A stretch of 64,000 bases of DNA, taken from contig NZ_CP147841.1 in the NCBI RefSeq assembly GCF_037335815.1, positions 62,001-126,000 of the forward strand, read 5' to 3'. This DNA comes from Salinirubellus litoreus (GTDB taxonomy: Archaea; Halobacteriota; Halobacteria; Halobacteriales; Haloarculaceae). The position numbers and the translations under genes were made by a program. Positions 43,990 to 52,857 of the stretch are shown one piece after another. The notes under the pieces were generated by a model, which was given only the letters and a program-made list of their open reading frames with translations, was not told the origin of the DNA and ran no database searches. Numbering within the stretch: the stretch's first letter is position 1; each line of letters opens with the position of its first letter.

Positions 43990-44170
43990 CTTTTTGCTTT
44001 CAGCGAGAGAGCAAAGCTCTCTCGCGATGACGAAAGGGCGCGGAGCGCCTTTCGAACCACGTCGGGTGCGCTCGCTTCGCTCGCGCACATCTCCTCACAA
44101 AATCTGGATCAAAAAGGCCGCGACTCGCTTCGCTCGTCGCGGCACGGCCCGCTCGACGATGTTCCTGGGG
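43990..44170. repeat. Dispersed hairpin repeat, copy 3 (between hisS and 44331)
   Basis: Inverted relative to copies 1 and 2. Hairpins: 44003-44025 (10-bp stem, loop AAA), 44031-44054 (bulged stem), a GTGCGC/GCGCAC stem near 44066-44086, and CCGCGAC/GTCGCGG near 44117-44143; the last two have centre TCGCTTCGCTC, the complement of the loop in copy 1. CCACCTTTTTGC and CAAAAAGGCCGC are also shared. It is upstream, not downstream, of hisS. Confidence 0.7.
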
Positions 44171-44330
44171 ATGGCTCTGCTGAATCTCTCGTGGCCGGAT
44201 AGGAGTGGCGCGCCGAACGGAGCGGATGCGTTCAGCAATGCTCAGAGATCGCATCCACTCCGCATCCCCTGGAGCGTCCCGTTGGGTCCGAGTAGGAACC
44301 TTGAGGAAGTCGACAGGAGAGTGGAGAGTC

Positions 44331-44615
44331 ATGAGTCCGACCGTCCACGAGGTTCGGAACGCGATTCGAGTGACGACGGGTCGCTTCGAACGGGAGTTCG
44401 AGGCGTCGTTCACGAAGGAGGAGCTGCAGGCGATCTGTGAGGCACTCGAAGTCGATGTCGACGAGGCGGGGCGGCCGTCGACAACGCGGATGCGCCGACT
44501 CATCCGGGCGCAGGTCGGCATTGCGGAGTCGCTGGAGGCGGCGGACGATTCCACGTTCCGGAAGGCCGACCTCCAAGCGATCGCCGATGGAGTCGGTGCG
44601 TCGCCCGAGCCGTAG
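44331..44615 (+). CDS. Conserved small hypothetical protein
   Basis: A 94-residue soluble protein, acidic and mostly helical in pattern: VRNAIRVTTGRFEREFEASF, KEELQAICEALEVD and RRLIRAQVGIAESLEAADD. Two similar stretches, FTKEELQAICEAL and FRKADLQAIADGV, look like an internal repeat of a short helical unit. The ATG at 44331 is chosen over an upstream frame extension with Arg-rich composition. It lies after the hairpin repeat. I do not recognise the family. Confidence 0.65.
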   Translation: MSPTVHEVRNAIRVTTGRFEREFEASFTKEELQAICEALEVDVDEAGRPSTTRMRRLIRAQVGIAESLEAADDSTFRKADLQAIADGVGASPEP

Positions 44616-44825
44616 TCGCCAGTCTCTCGATCAGTTTGCTTGCCCCGAGTCCCGATCCGACGACCCCGTGAGAGCGCCTTCTCCCGACCCACTCGCGCCC
44701 ACTGTGTCTCACGGCTCCGGCTAACCCATCAACGACCGAGGATTTCGACAGAGCCTGCGAGATAAACACCGAGCGACCAGCCTGTGCCCGCACGGCTTTT
44801 CACCCCTGCCCCCCAGGAGCCGTGC

Positions 44826-45746
44826 ATGACCGACCACGCGAACGAGGGGGTGACGCCGGACGCCGACACCGACGGCTCGCTCGACGCGAAGATCGAGGCC
44901 GCACGGGAGGACCTGGCGGCGTTCGACGGCGTCCTCGTCGCCTTCTCCGGCGGGGTGGACTCGAGCGTCGTCGCCGCGCTCGCCCACGACGCGCTCGGCG
45001 ACGACGCCGTGGCCTGCACCGCCCGGAGCGAGACGCTCCCCGAGGCCGAACTCGAGGACGCGAAGCGGGTTGCCGACGAGATCGGCGTCCGCCACGAGAC
45101 CGTGACCTTCTCCGAACTCGACGACCCGAACTTCGTCGTCAACGACGGCGACCGGTGCTATCACTGCCGGACGATGCGCCTCGGGAAGATGTTCGAGCGG
45201 GCCCGCGAACTCGACATCGGCGTGGTCTGTGACGGGACGAACGCTTCGGACCCGGGCGAGGGTCACCGCCCCGGTCTCCGCGCGGTCGCGGAGATGGACG
45301 CCTACTCCCCGCTGCTCGAACACGGGTTCACGAAGGAGGAGGTCCGCGAGACCGCCCGCCGGTACGACCTCTCGGTCGCCGACAAGCCCTCGATGGCGTG
45401 TCTCTCCTCGCGCATCCCGACGGGCCTCGAAGTCACGGAGGAGCGGCTCTCGCGCGTCGAGCGCGCCGAGAACCTCCTCCGGGGGTGGGGGTTCGAGCAG
45501 TTCCGCGTGCGCGACCACGACGGCCTCGCCCGCATCGAGGTCGGCCCCGAGGAGCTCGACCGCGCGCTCGACCCCGGCTTCGCCGAGGCCGCCAGCGACC
45601 ACCTCTCGGAGATCGGGTTCGATCACGTGACGCTCGACCTCTCGGGCTACCGGACGGGGAGCGTGAGCCCGGCCGCCGAGAGCGAGAGCGACGAGCAGGC
45701 GGCCGCGGACGCGGTACTCGACGCCGACTACCCCATCGGGGAGTAG
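44826..45746 (+). CDS. larE: LarE sulfur transferase for the nickel pincer cofactor
   Basis: A 306-residue PP-loop protein that donates sulfur to the pyridinium dicarboxylate precursor of the nickel pincer cofactor. The PP-loop SGGVDS is at 41-46. Cys occur at about 111 and 114 (DRCYHCR) and 192 (MACLSSR); three-Cys LarE types are thought to hold a cluster and act catalytically rather than giving up one Cys. The ATG at 44826 leaves an acidic N terminus. It is 29 kb from larC in this window. Confidence 0.92.
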   Translation: MTDHANEGVTPDADTDGSLDAKIEAAREDLAAFDGVLVAFSGGVDSSVVAALAHDALGDDAVACTARSETLPEAELEDAKRVADEIGVRHETVTFSELDDPNFVVNDGDRCYHCRTMRLGKMFERARELDIGVVCDGTNASDPGEGHRPGLRAVAEMDAYSPLLEHGFTKEEVRETARRYDLSVADKPSMACLSSRIPTGLEVTEERLSRVERAENLLRGWGFEQFRVRDHDGLARIEVGPEELDRALDPGFAEAASDHLSEIGFDHVTLDLSGYRTGSVSPAAESESDEQAAADAVLDADYPIGE

Positions 45747-45783
45747 TCGGTCAGCCGGTCCCCCACGCGTCTCCCCTCCGTTC

Positions 45784-46422
45784 TCACTCGATCGAGTCCG
45801 CCCACCCGGTGTCGTTCTCCCGTGCCACCTCGACGGCGTCGCCGTCGAGACGGATTTCGTTCACCGCGCAGTTCGACTGCGCGTGCTCGCGCAACGCCGT
45901 CCGGGCGTCCATTCCCTTGACGTGACCCAGCAGGAGGTGGATGGGACCGCCGTGGGTCACGACCAGCGCCGTCTTCCACTCCCCGGTGGTCGCGGGACCG
46001 CCGTCGAGGAGGGCCTCCCACGCCTCGGCGACGCGCTCTCGCACGTCGAGCAGCGACTCGCCCGACTCGGGCACCCGATCGACGGCGTCGAACCCCGTCT
46101 CGCCGATGGCGAACGCGGGGAACCGCTCGACGACGTCGTCGTGGGGAAGTCCCTGGTAGATCCCGACGTGCCGCTCGCGCCACGCGGGGTCGTGTTCGGC
46201 GGACGCGTCGACGTGCGCCGCGATCCGGTCGGCCGTCTCGCGGGTTCGGTGGAGGTCCGACGCGACGAGACGGTCGACGTCGTACTCTCGGGCGAGGTAC
46301 CGGCCGACGCGGTCGGCCTGGTCCCGCCCGGTGGCGTTCAGCGGGACGGGTGCCCACCCCTGCATCCGGCCGTGCAGGTTCCAGTCCGTCTCCCCGTGGC
46401 GAACGACCAGGACGCGCCTCAT
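45784..46422 (-). CDS. Histidine phosphatase family protein
   Basis: A 212-residue phosphoglycerate mutase-type protein. The phosphate-accepting motif VVRHGETDWNLHGRMQG is at about 6-22; the second His is in VVTHGGPIHLLLGHVKG. Substrate might be a phosphosugar, alpha-ribazole phosphate or another small phosphate ester; the sequence does not decide. It is convergent with larE and lies 85 bases after tatC on the same strand. Confidence 0.88.
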   Translation of the reverse strand: MRRVLVVRHGETDWNLHGRMQGWAPVPLNATGRDQADRVGRYLAREYDVDRLVASDLHRTRETADRIAAHVDASAEHDPAWRERHVGIYQGLPHDDVVERFPAFAIGETGFDAVDRVPESGESLLDVRERVAEAWEALLDGGPATTGEWKTALVVTHGGPIHLLLGHVKGMDARTALREHAQSNCAVNEIRLDGDAVEVARENDTGWADSIE

Positions 46423-46507
46423 CGGCGACGCGTTGGTCAGCCCGCGACAAGACCGTTCGCCTACCCCTCCTTGCGAGCCGGTAGCCGGTAGCGTCGGCCC
46501 GTGCCGT

Positions 46508-48073
46508 TCAGCCGCCGGAGACCTGCTCGCGACCGCGATTGGTCCATTTGAGCAGGAACAGCGTCCCCTCGAACAGGACGACCATCGTCGCGGCGACGAT
46601 GATCGGGGCCATCCCGGTCGGGTCCGGGCTGAACAGGAACGCCAGCCCGAGGAACGCCCCCCAGAAGTAGAGCCGGCGGTCGGCCATCCACTGGCGGGTC
46701 GTCAGGCCCATCATGATGGCGAGCATCACGAACAGGGGGATCTGGAAGATGAACGCGAACCCGCCCAGCATCAGGACCATCAGGTCGAACGTCTCGGTCA
46801 ACCCGAACGCGATGACGGTCACCTCGTCGGAGTAGTAGAGGAAGTAGGTGAACAGCGCCGGCAGGACGAGGAAGTACGCGAACAGAACCCCGACGGTCGC
46901 GAGCACGAGGCTGGTCGGGACGCTCGCGAGATAGTAGCGCCGCTCGTGGGGGTAGAGCCCCGGCTTCATGAACTGGTAGGACTCGTAGACGAACACGGGG
47001 AGCGCGACGATGAACCCGGCGAGCGTCGCCACCTTCAGCCGCGCCAGGATGAGCGCGAGCGGGTGGTAGACCCGCGGCTGTGGCACGGGATCGGCCACCA
47101 GCACGCTGTACCAGAGGAAGTTGATGATGCGCTCGCCGAACGGGAAGACGATCCCCGAGACGATCGCCATCACGATCAGGACGACGCCGAGCCGGCGGAT
47201 CATCTCCTCGATGTGGTCCGCGAGCGGCATCTCCTGGTCCGAGGCCGGCCCCTCGAACAGCTCCTCCTCGGTCGGCGTCTCGTACCCGCCGACCGCGCCC
47301 GTCCCGTCGGCGTACCCGCCGTCGGACTTCGCCGCCGAGGTCTCGTCGGCCGTCGCCGCGGGCACCGCGTCCTCGGCGACCCACTCCTCGGTCACCGAAT
47401 CGGGATCCGTGGCCTGCCGGAACTCCGTGTCGATCTCGTCGCTCGACTCGCCCGTGTCCTCGTCGCTTGACTCGCCCGAATCGTCGTCGTCGGGGCCGGT
47501 GTACTGCTGGGCCCCGTAGTCGACGTCGACCGGCGGCTGCGCCGGGTCGTAGTCGTCGGGGATCTCGCTCGGGTCGGTCGTGCCGTCTTCCTCGTCGCCG
47601 CCGTCGGAACTCTCGCTCCCGACCTCTGTCGAATCGTCGCCGTCATCGTCCCCCCCGGAGCTCTCGCCGAACGACGTCATCACCGGGCTGGATTCGGCGG
47701 GAGTGTTCTCGTCCGGACGCTCGGACCCGGGGTCGTCGGGGTCGTCTGTACCCCCGGTATCCCCCCCGTCGTCGGCGTCGTGATCGTCGCCGCTCCCCCC
47801 GGCGTCGACGGTCCCGGCCGGGGCGGGCGCGTCGCCCTCGTCCGGGGCCTCCGGGTCGGAGGCCTCGGGCTGGTCTTCGCTCCCGATCGACTCCCAGTCG
47901 TCGGCCGACTCCCAGCCCGCCTCGGACGGTTCCCCGTCCCCGTTCTCGGTCTCGGTGCCCGCGTCGTCGCTCTCCGAGGGGTCGGCCGGCTCGTCCTCAC
48001 GGGCCGGGGGCTCCTCGTCGGAGGCCGGGTCGGGTGCGTCGTCCGCCCCCTCGTCGGGCACCTCGTCTCCCAT
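46508..48073 (-). CDS. tatC: Twin-arginine translocase TatC (single-domain) with long acidic N terminus
   Basis: A 521-residue TatC, a core subunit of the Tat pathway that exports folded proteins and carries most secretion in haloarchaea. Residues 1 to about 280 are a low-complexity Asp/Glu/Ser/Gly region with no predicted fold; the six-helix TatC core begins at PLADHIEEMIRRLGVVLIVM and ends near the C terminus, with the conserved PGLYPHERRYY and FRFD-like loops replaced by KPGLYPHER. The ATG at 48073 is used. It is divergent from the double TatC gene. The extension is about half of the protein, which is longer than I expect for this type. Confidence 0.93.
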   Translation of the reverse strand: MGDEVPDEGADDAPDPASDEEPPAREDEPADPSESDDAGTETENGDGEPSEAGWESADDWESIGSEDQPEASDPEAPDEGDAPAPAGTVDAGGSGDDHDADDGGDTGGTDDPDDPGSERPDENTPAESSPVMTSFGESSGGDDDGDDSTEVGSESSDGGDEEDGTTDPSEIPDDYDPAQPPVDVDYGAQQYTGPDDDDSGESSDEDTGESSDEIDTEFRQATDPDSVTEEWVAEDAVPAATADETSAAKSDGGYADGTGAVGGYETPTEEELFEGPASDQEMPLADHIEEMIRRLGVVLIVMAIVSGIVFPFGERIINFLWYSVLVADPVPQPRVYHPLALILARLKVATLAGFIVALPVFVYESYQFMKPGLYPHERRYYLASVPTSLVLATVGVLFAYFLVLPALFTYFLYYSDEVTVIAFGLTETFDLMVLMLGGFAFIFQIPLFVMLAIMMGLTTRQWMADRRLYFWGAFLGLAFLFSPDPTGMAPIIVAATMVVLFEGTLFLLKWTNRGREQVSGG

Positions 48074-48255
48074 CGTCCCCGCTATCGGTCCCATGCGCTT
48101 GTAAGCCTTCTTCTTGTCTCGGAGCGGTCGCCGCGATCGACGTCCAGCGGTCGGATCCGGCGGGGCTCGCCGCGCGTCCTCGGCGGCACGAGCGCCCGGC
48201 CTCCGGAGGCGGGCGAAGCAAGAGATTGATAGGGAGCTACTCCGTACCGTCCCCC

Positions 48256-51075
48256 GTGTCTGGCGCTATCGACGAGGACGTCGTCCGGACCGTCGACAGC
48301 GGTCGGGAGACGCTGGGGGCGATGCTCTCGGCCGCCCAGAGCCACCTCCAGAAGGTGTTCGTGGTGTTCGTGGTCGGGCTCATGCTCACCATCTGGGCGC
48401 TCCGGGGGTTCGTCTGGACGCGGATGCAGTCCGACCTCCACACCAACCCGAACATCCAGGTGGTGGCGGTCACGCCGTTCGACGTCATCCTCCTCCAGGT
48501 GAAGATCGGCCTCGTCGTCGGGGGGCTCCTCGCGCTCCCGTTCCTGCTCTACTACGCCCGCGACGGCCTCCGCGAGCGCGACCTCTGGATCCCCGACCGG
48601 ATCGACCTCTCGCGATGGAAGATCGCCGGGCTCGTGCTCGCGAGCGTCTTCCTGTTGCTCGTCGGCGCGTCCTACGCCTACTTCCTGTTCTTCCCCCTGA
48701 TGCTCGACTTCCTCGCCTCGAACGCCGTCCAGGCGGGGTTCGAACCCACCTACAGCATCGTCCTCTGGGCGCAGTTCATCTTCCTGCTCACGATCTCGTT
48801 CGGCCTCGCCGCACAGCTCCCGCTCGTGATGTCCGGGCTGGCCTACGCCGAGATCGTCCCCTACGAGACGTTCCGCGACAAGTGGAAGTACGCCGTCCTC
48901 GGCATCTTCGCCTTCGGCGCGCTGTTCTCCCCCCCGGACCCGTTCACGCAGATCATGTGGGCGATCCCCCTCCTCTTTCTCTACGGGCTGTCGCTCTCGC
49001 TGGCGCGGTTCGTCGTCACCGCCCGCGTCTCCAGCGAGGTCATCGGCTTCCGCCGGCTCGCCCGCGAGCGCTGGAACGTCCTCGCCGGAGCGGCCATCGT
49101 CGCCGGGGGACTCGTCTACTACGTCGCCTCGGGGGCGTTCGCTGGGCGGTTCGACGCCACCCTCCAGCGGCTCCCCGATCCGGTCCGTCCGGGCCTGTTC
49201 GCCCGCGATGCGGTCCTGGGGATCCCGACGGAGTACGTGGTGGCCGCAGTGGCAGTCGCCGTCGCCCTGCTCGCCGCGCTGGTGGCGCTCCTCACCCTCC
49301 TGTTCCGCGGGCTGGAGGATCTCCCCTCCCCCGAGGAGCGGGCCCGCGGCGTCCGGGCCGACGACGCCGACCCCGCGAGCGCGGGCGACCCCGCCGACTT
49401 CCCGTTCGAGGGGCTGACCGCCTCCGCCGTCCGTGAGTCGGTCCCCTCGGAGGCGTTCGCCGAACTCGGCGAGGAGGAGGCGCTGGCGGAGGCCCGCCGG
49501 GCGCTCCACGAGGAGGACGACCCCGAGAAGGCACAGGCCATCCTCGACCGGTTCGACGAGGTCAAGGCGGAGACCGAAGCGGCCGCGGAGGACGAGGGAG
49601 GCGAGGCCGCGGGGAACGAGGCGACCGACGACGTGGCCGTCGGTGCCGTGACCGACGAGCGGACCGCCCCGGCGGGGACCTGGGCAGTCGACGCGAGCAG
49701 TCCCCTGGACGCCATCTCCGTCGGCCGCGGGCGGGTGAACTGGGCCGACCGATTCGGGCAGATCTGGAACGTCCTCGCCGGGCTGGTCGTGCTCGTGCTC
49801 CTGTCGGCGTACGTCGCGGTCACCGGCGGCTACCTCCCGGCGGGGTCGCTGTCCCCGCTCGCCGAGGCCACCGGGCTGTCGGCCGACTGGGCGGCGCTCC
49901 TCGTCGGCGGCGTCCTCGGGGTCGTCCTCGCGGGTCTGCTCGCGGCCGGCCTCGCCGTCGCGTGGGCGTACCGCGCCGGGACCGACCCGGCCGGCGTCGA
50001 CCTCTCGACGCTCGACGCCGAGGAGATCCGGAGCGCCCCGGACCGGGCGTTCTACGGGATGGCCGAGGAGGACGCCAACGCGGTCGCGAGCCGGGCGATC
50101 GCTCGCGACGACCACGAGACCGCACGGGCCGTTCTCGACCGGTTCGACGAGGTACTCGAGTCCCGCGAGCGGGCCGAACAGCGCCGTCGGAGCGGCTCGG
50201 ACGGCGAGAGCGAGGAGGGCGTGTTCAGTCGCACCGGCGCGGGCATGGCCAGCGCGTTCTCCGAGGAGGAGGTCGACGAGGAGGACATCGGCGGCTACTA
50301 CTACGACTTCGCGTTCATCCTCGAGTCGCTCACCTCGAAGGCGTTCCGCCTCGTCGGACTGTTCATGCTCGTCCTCGCGGGGACGTTCGTCTTCCTCTAC
50401 CAGGGCGGGATCGGCGCGCTGAAGAACACGTTCTACGACCAGCTCCCCGCGAGCGTCTCGCCGGAGTCGGTCAACCTGGTGACGCTCCACCCCGTCGAGG
50501 CGCTCATCTTCGAGATCAAGGTCAGTACCATCATCGCCGCCGTCGCCACCCTGCCGCTGATCCTCTACTACGCGTGGCCGGCGCTGAAGGAGCGCGGCTT
50601 CGCCCGCGGCGACCGGAACGTCCTCGTGACGTGGGCCGGGTCGCTGTTCCTGGGGCTGCTCGCCGGCTCGGTGCTCGGGTTCCTCGTCATCGCGCCGACG
50701 ATCATCTCCTGGCTCGCGGCCGACGTCGTCCGCGCGGAGATGATCATCGCCTACCGGATCAACAACTTCGGCTGGCTCGTCTTCTTCACGACCGTCGGGG
50801 TCGGCCTCCTGCTCGACATCCCCGTCACCATGTTCCTGTTCCACCGCGGCGGGCTGGTCCCCTACCGGGCGATGCGGGACCGGTGGCGCGAGGTGACCAT
50901 CGGCGTCCTCGCCGTCGCGGCGCTCGCTTCGCCCCGGGGCGTGTTCACGATGTTCCTCCTCGGCGTCCCGATCATGGTAGCCTACGGCCTCGGGCTCGGA
51001 CTCGTCCGGGCATACGTCGCCCTCGGCGGGAAGGGCGGACGCCCGCCACTACTGGAGGGACAGGAGGCGGACTGA
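48256..51075 (+). CDS. tatC: Double-domain TatC (TatCt type)
   Basis: A 939-residue protein with two TatC domains (about 25-265 and 690-930) in one chain, as in the haloarchaeal TatCt. Between them is a duplicated module: RERWNVLAGAAIVAGG at about 270 and GQIWNVLAGLVVLVLL near 500, each followed by another hydrophobic helix and a soluble segment with AILDRFDEVKAE or AVLDRFDEVLES. The GTG at 48256 directly precedes the first domain. It shares a short divergent intergenic region with the other tatC, so both are likely co-regulated. Confidence 0.93.
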   Translation: MSGAIDEDVVRTVDSGRETLGAMLSAAQSHLQKVFVVFVVGLMLTIWALRGFVWTRMQSDLHTNPNIQVVAVTPFDVILLQVKIGLVVGGLLALPFLLYYARDGLRERDLWIPDRIDLSRWKIAGLVLASVFLLLVGASYAYFLFFPLMLDFLASNAVQAGFEPTYSIVLWAQFIFLLTISFGLAAQLPLVMSGLAYAEIVPYETFRDKWKYAVLGIFAFGALFSPPDPFTQIMWAIPLLFLYGLSLSLARFVVTARVSSEVIGFRRLARERWNVLAGAAIVAGGLVYYVASGAFAGRFDATLQRLPDPVRPGLFARDAVLGIPTEYVVAAVAVAVALLAALVALLTLLFRGLEDLPSPEERARGVRADDADPASAGDPADFPFEGLTASAVRESVPSEAFAELGEEEALAEARRALHEEDDPEKAQAILDRFDEVKAETEAAAEDEGGEAAGNEATDDVAVGAVTDERTAPAGTWAVDASSPLDAISVGRGRVNWADRFGQIWNVLAGLVVLVLLSAYVAVTGGYLPAGSLSPLAEATGLSADWAALLVGGVLGVVLAGLLAAGLAVAWAYRAGTDPAGVDLSTLDAEEIRSAPDRAFYGMAEEDANAVASRAIARDDHETARAVLDRFDEVLESRERAEQRRRSGSDGESEEGVFSRTGAGMASAFSEEEVDEEDIGGYYYDFAFILESLTSKAFRLVGLFMLVLAGTFVFLYQGGIGALKNTFYDQLPASVSPESVNLVTLHPVEALIFEIKVSTIIAAVATLPLILYYAWPALKERGFARGDRNVLVTWAGSLFLGLLAGSVLGFLVIAPTIISWLAADVVRAEMIIAYRINNFGWLVFFTTVGVGLLLDIPVTMFLFHRGGLVPYRAMRDRWREVTIGVLAVAALASPRGVFTMFLLGVPIMVAYGLGLGLVRAYVALGGKGGRPPLLEGQEAD

Positions 51076-51174
51076 GAGGGGTTATCGTAGTTACTCGTAC
51101 GATCTCTCCCCGGGCGTCCACCCTCACCCTGTGTCGGCGGGTCGAATCCTCCGGACGGCTACGATAACCCCTCT
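51075..51174. repeat. 16-bp perfect inverted repeat enclosing 68 bases
   Basis: AGAGGGGTTATCGTAG (51075-51090) and CTACGATAACCCCTCT (51159-51174) are exact reverse complements; three more outer bases match with one exception. The left arm abuts the TatC stop codon. It may be a small MITE-like insertion or a long-stem 3' structure. No target duplication is obvious. Confidence 0.6.
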
Positions 51175-51460
51175 GAGCCCCCGATCCGGTCTTTCGCCGT
51201 CGGGACGGGGACGGTCGACGCCCTCTCGACGGGGCTTCGTCGCTCACCAGGCGAGCGGTGAACCCGCGCCCGTGAGGGGCCCGATATCGAACTTCGTGGT
51301 CTGAAGCCGGGAGGGACGATCGGGTTCGTCGCGTTGAAGTGGCCTGACGGGGCTCGCGACCGAATCGGAGGAGGCCCGCTGACGGCCGCGGACACGCGCT
51401 TCACGGCCTGAAGCGCTGGACGGGCTTATAACCGGATGGCGGCCCACGGTCCGAACCGAG
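51175..51460. other. Intergenic stretch upstream of zinc-ribbon gene
   Basis: About 285 bases without a supported ORF. CTTATAAC at 51424-51431 is a probable TATA box for the gene starting at 51461. Confidence 0.5.
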
Positions 51461-51637
51461 ATGTCCGTCATCGACACTGTCAAACAGAAGGTCGGCATCG
51501 AGGAACAGCCCCCCCAGTACGTGTGCGACGACTGCGGCGAGCGGTTCCGTTCGGCGGCCGACGAGGACTCCTACTGGTTCCAGTGTCCCGAGTGCGGTTC
51601 GGGCGACGTGGCGCGGGCCGAGTCGGGATCGATCTGA
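51461..51637 (+). CDS. 58-residue zinc-ribbon protein
   Basis: MSVIDTVKQKVGIEEQPPQY is followed by a rubredoxin/zinc-ribbon-like pattern VCDDCGERF and QCPECGSGD, giving two CxxC pairs 19 residues apart. A CTTATAAC box lies about 33 bases before the ATG. Small single-domain zinc ribbons like this are numerous in haloarchaea; roles range from transcription to protein interactions. Function is not known here. Confidence 0.8.
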   Translation: MSVIDTVKQKVGIEEQPPQYVCDDCGERFRSAADEDSYWFQCPECGSGDVARAESGSI

Positions 51638-51878
51638 ACGCCGCCGCTCGACGCCCGGTGGCGCGGAGTGGCGTGAACCTCGAATCCCGAGGGGAGTCGC
51701 TGTTCCTCGCGCGGTGACGAACGGCTCCGTCGTCGACGATCCCGACGTCCGGTAACCGATCCCTGCCGCCGAGGACGCGAGCTCTCGGGTAGCCGGACGG
51801 GCGTACGGATCGAGGCCTCCGCCTGCGGTTGCGGCGCGAGTCGCATCCTATTTAATAATACTCGACGCATACTCGGGT

Positions 51879-52064
51879 ATGCCCAAGATAAGCGTCGAGA
51901 TCCCCCGGGAGCTCCTCGAGGACCTCGACGAGCACGTCGGCGACGACGGGAAGTTCGTCAACCGGAGCGACGCGGTCCGGGCGTCGATACGGAAGACCCT
52001 CGACCTGCTCGACGAGATCGACGCGCGTCACGGTCGCCTCGGCGAGGGAGAGGACGAGGAATGA
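51879..52064 (+). CDS. Ribbon-helix-helix (CopG-type) regulator
   Basis: A 61-residue protein with the CopG/RHH pattern: a short strand PKISVEIPRELLEDLDEHV followed by FVNRSDAVRASIRKTLDLL. A TTTAATAA box (51851-51858) is centred 25 bases before the ATG, so it is probably leaderless. Its stop overlaps the start of the next gene as ATGA, so it likely regulates its own operon with the transporter. Confidence 0.88.
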   Translation: MPKISVEIPRELLEDLDEHVGDDGKFVNRSDAVRASIRKTLDLLDEIDARHGRLGEGEDEE

Positions 52065-52774
52065 CCCGGCGGGAGGTCCCTCCGGTCGGCGCGACGGTCC
52101 TCGCGGCGCTGTTCGTGACGGCGCTCGTGACCGCGCAGGTGACCGCCGCGAAGGTACTCCAGTTCCCCTCGCCCGTCCCGCTGCCGTTCACCGGCGAGTC
52201 GCTGCTCCTCCCGGGGGCGGCGCTGGCCTACGCGCTCACGTTCTTCGCTTCGGACTGCTACGCCGAACTCTACGGCAAGCGCGCCGCGCAGGTCGTCGTG
52301 AACGTCGCGTTCGCCATGAACTTCGTGCTGCTGGCGCTGGTCGCCTCGACCATCGCCGCCCCGGCGGCCCCGAACAGCGTCCCGCCGGAGCAGTTCGCGG
52401 CCGTCCTCGGCGCGTCGGGCAACATCGTCGCCGGATCGCTCGTCGCCTACCTCGTCAGCCAGAACTGGGACGTCTACGTCTTCCACCGGATCCGGGAGGC
52501 CACCGACGGCGAGCACCTCTGGCTGCGGAACGTCGGCTCGACGGCAACCAGCCAGGCCATCGACACCGTCCTCTTCGTCGGCATCGCGTTCTACCTCCTC
52601 CCCCGGTTCCTCGGTGTCGGCCCGCGACTCCCGATGGCGGCCGTGCTCGGGCTGATGGTCGGCCAGTACGCGCTCAAGCTCCTCATCGCCGTGGTCGACA
52701 CGCCGTTCGTCTACCTCGTCGTCGGGGCCGTCCGTCGACGCGAACCCGGTCACGAGAGCTCTATCGTCGACTGA
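52061..52774 (+). CDS. YhhQ/VUT family queuosine-precursor transporter
   Basis: A 237-residue membrane protein of the YhhQ (QPTR) family, which takes up queuosine precursors such as preQ0/preQ1. Hydrophobic helices run at about 11-30, 45-65, 75-100, 120-140, 165-190 and 200-230; DCYAELYGKRAAQVVVN and SQNWDVYVFHRI are family hallmarks. Archaea use preQ0 for archaeosine, so preQ0 is the likely cargo. The ATGA overlap with the RHH gene suggests coupled expression. Confidence 0.87.
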   Translation: MTRREVPPVGATVLAALFVTALVTAQVTAAKVLQFPSPVPLPFTGESLLLPGAALAYALTFFASDCYAELYGKRAAQVVVNVAFAMNFVLLALVASTIAAPAAPNSVPPEQFAAVLGASGNIVAGSLVAYLVSQNWDVYVFHRIREATDGEHLWLRNVGSTATSQAIDTVLFVGIAFYLLPRFLGVGPRLPMAAVLGLMVGQYALKLLIAVVDTPFVYLVVGAVRRREPGHESSIVD

Positions 52775-52857
52775 GCGGGCGGACGAGGTCGGGCCGGTGC
52801 GTGGGCCGGTACCGACCCTCACGAAGGCTTTCCACTCGACCCCGACACCCGCGGGAT

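Noticed and set aside
51141..51155. GGGTCGAATCC-like stretch resembling a tRNA T arm
   Set aside because: No acceptor or anticodon stem can be built around it, and the conserved TTC of the T loop is lacking.
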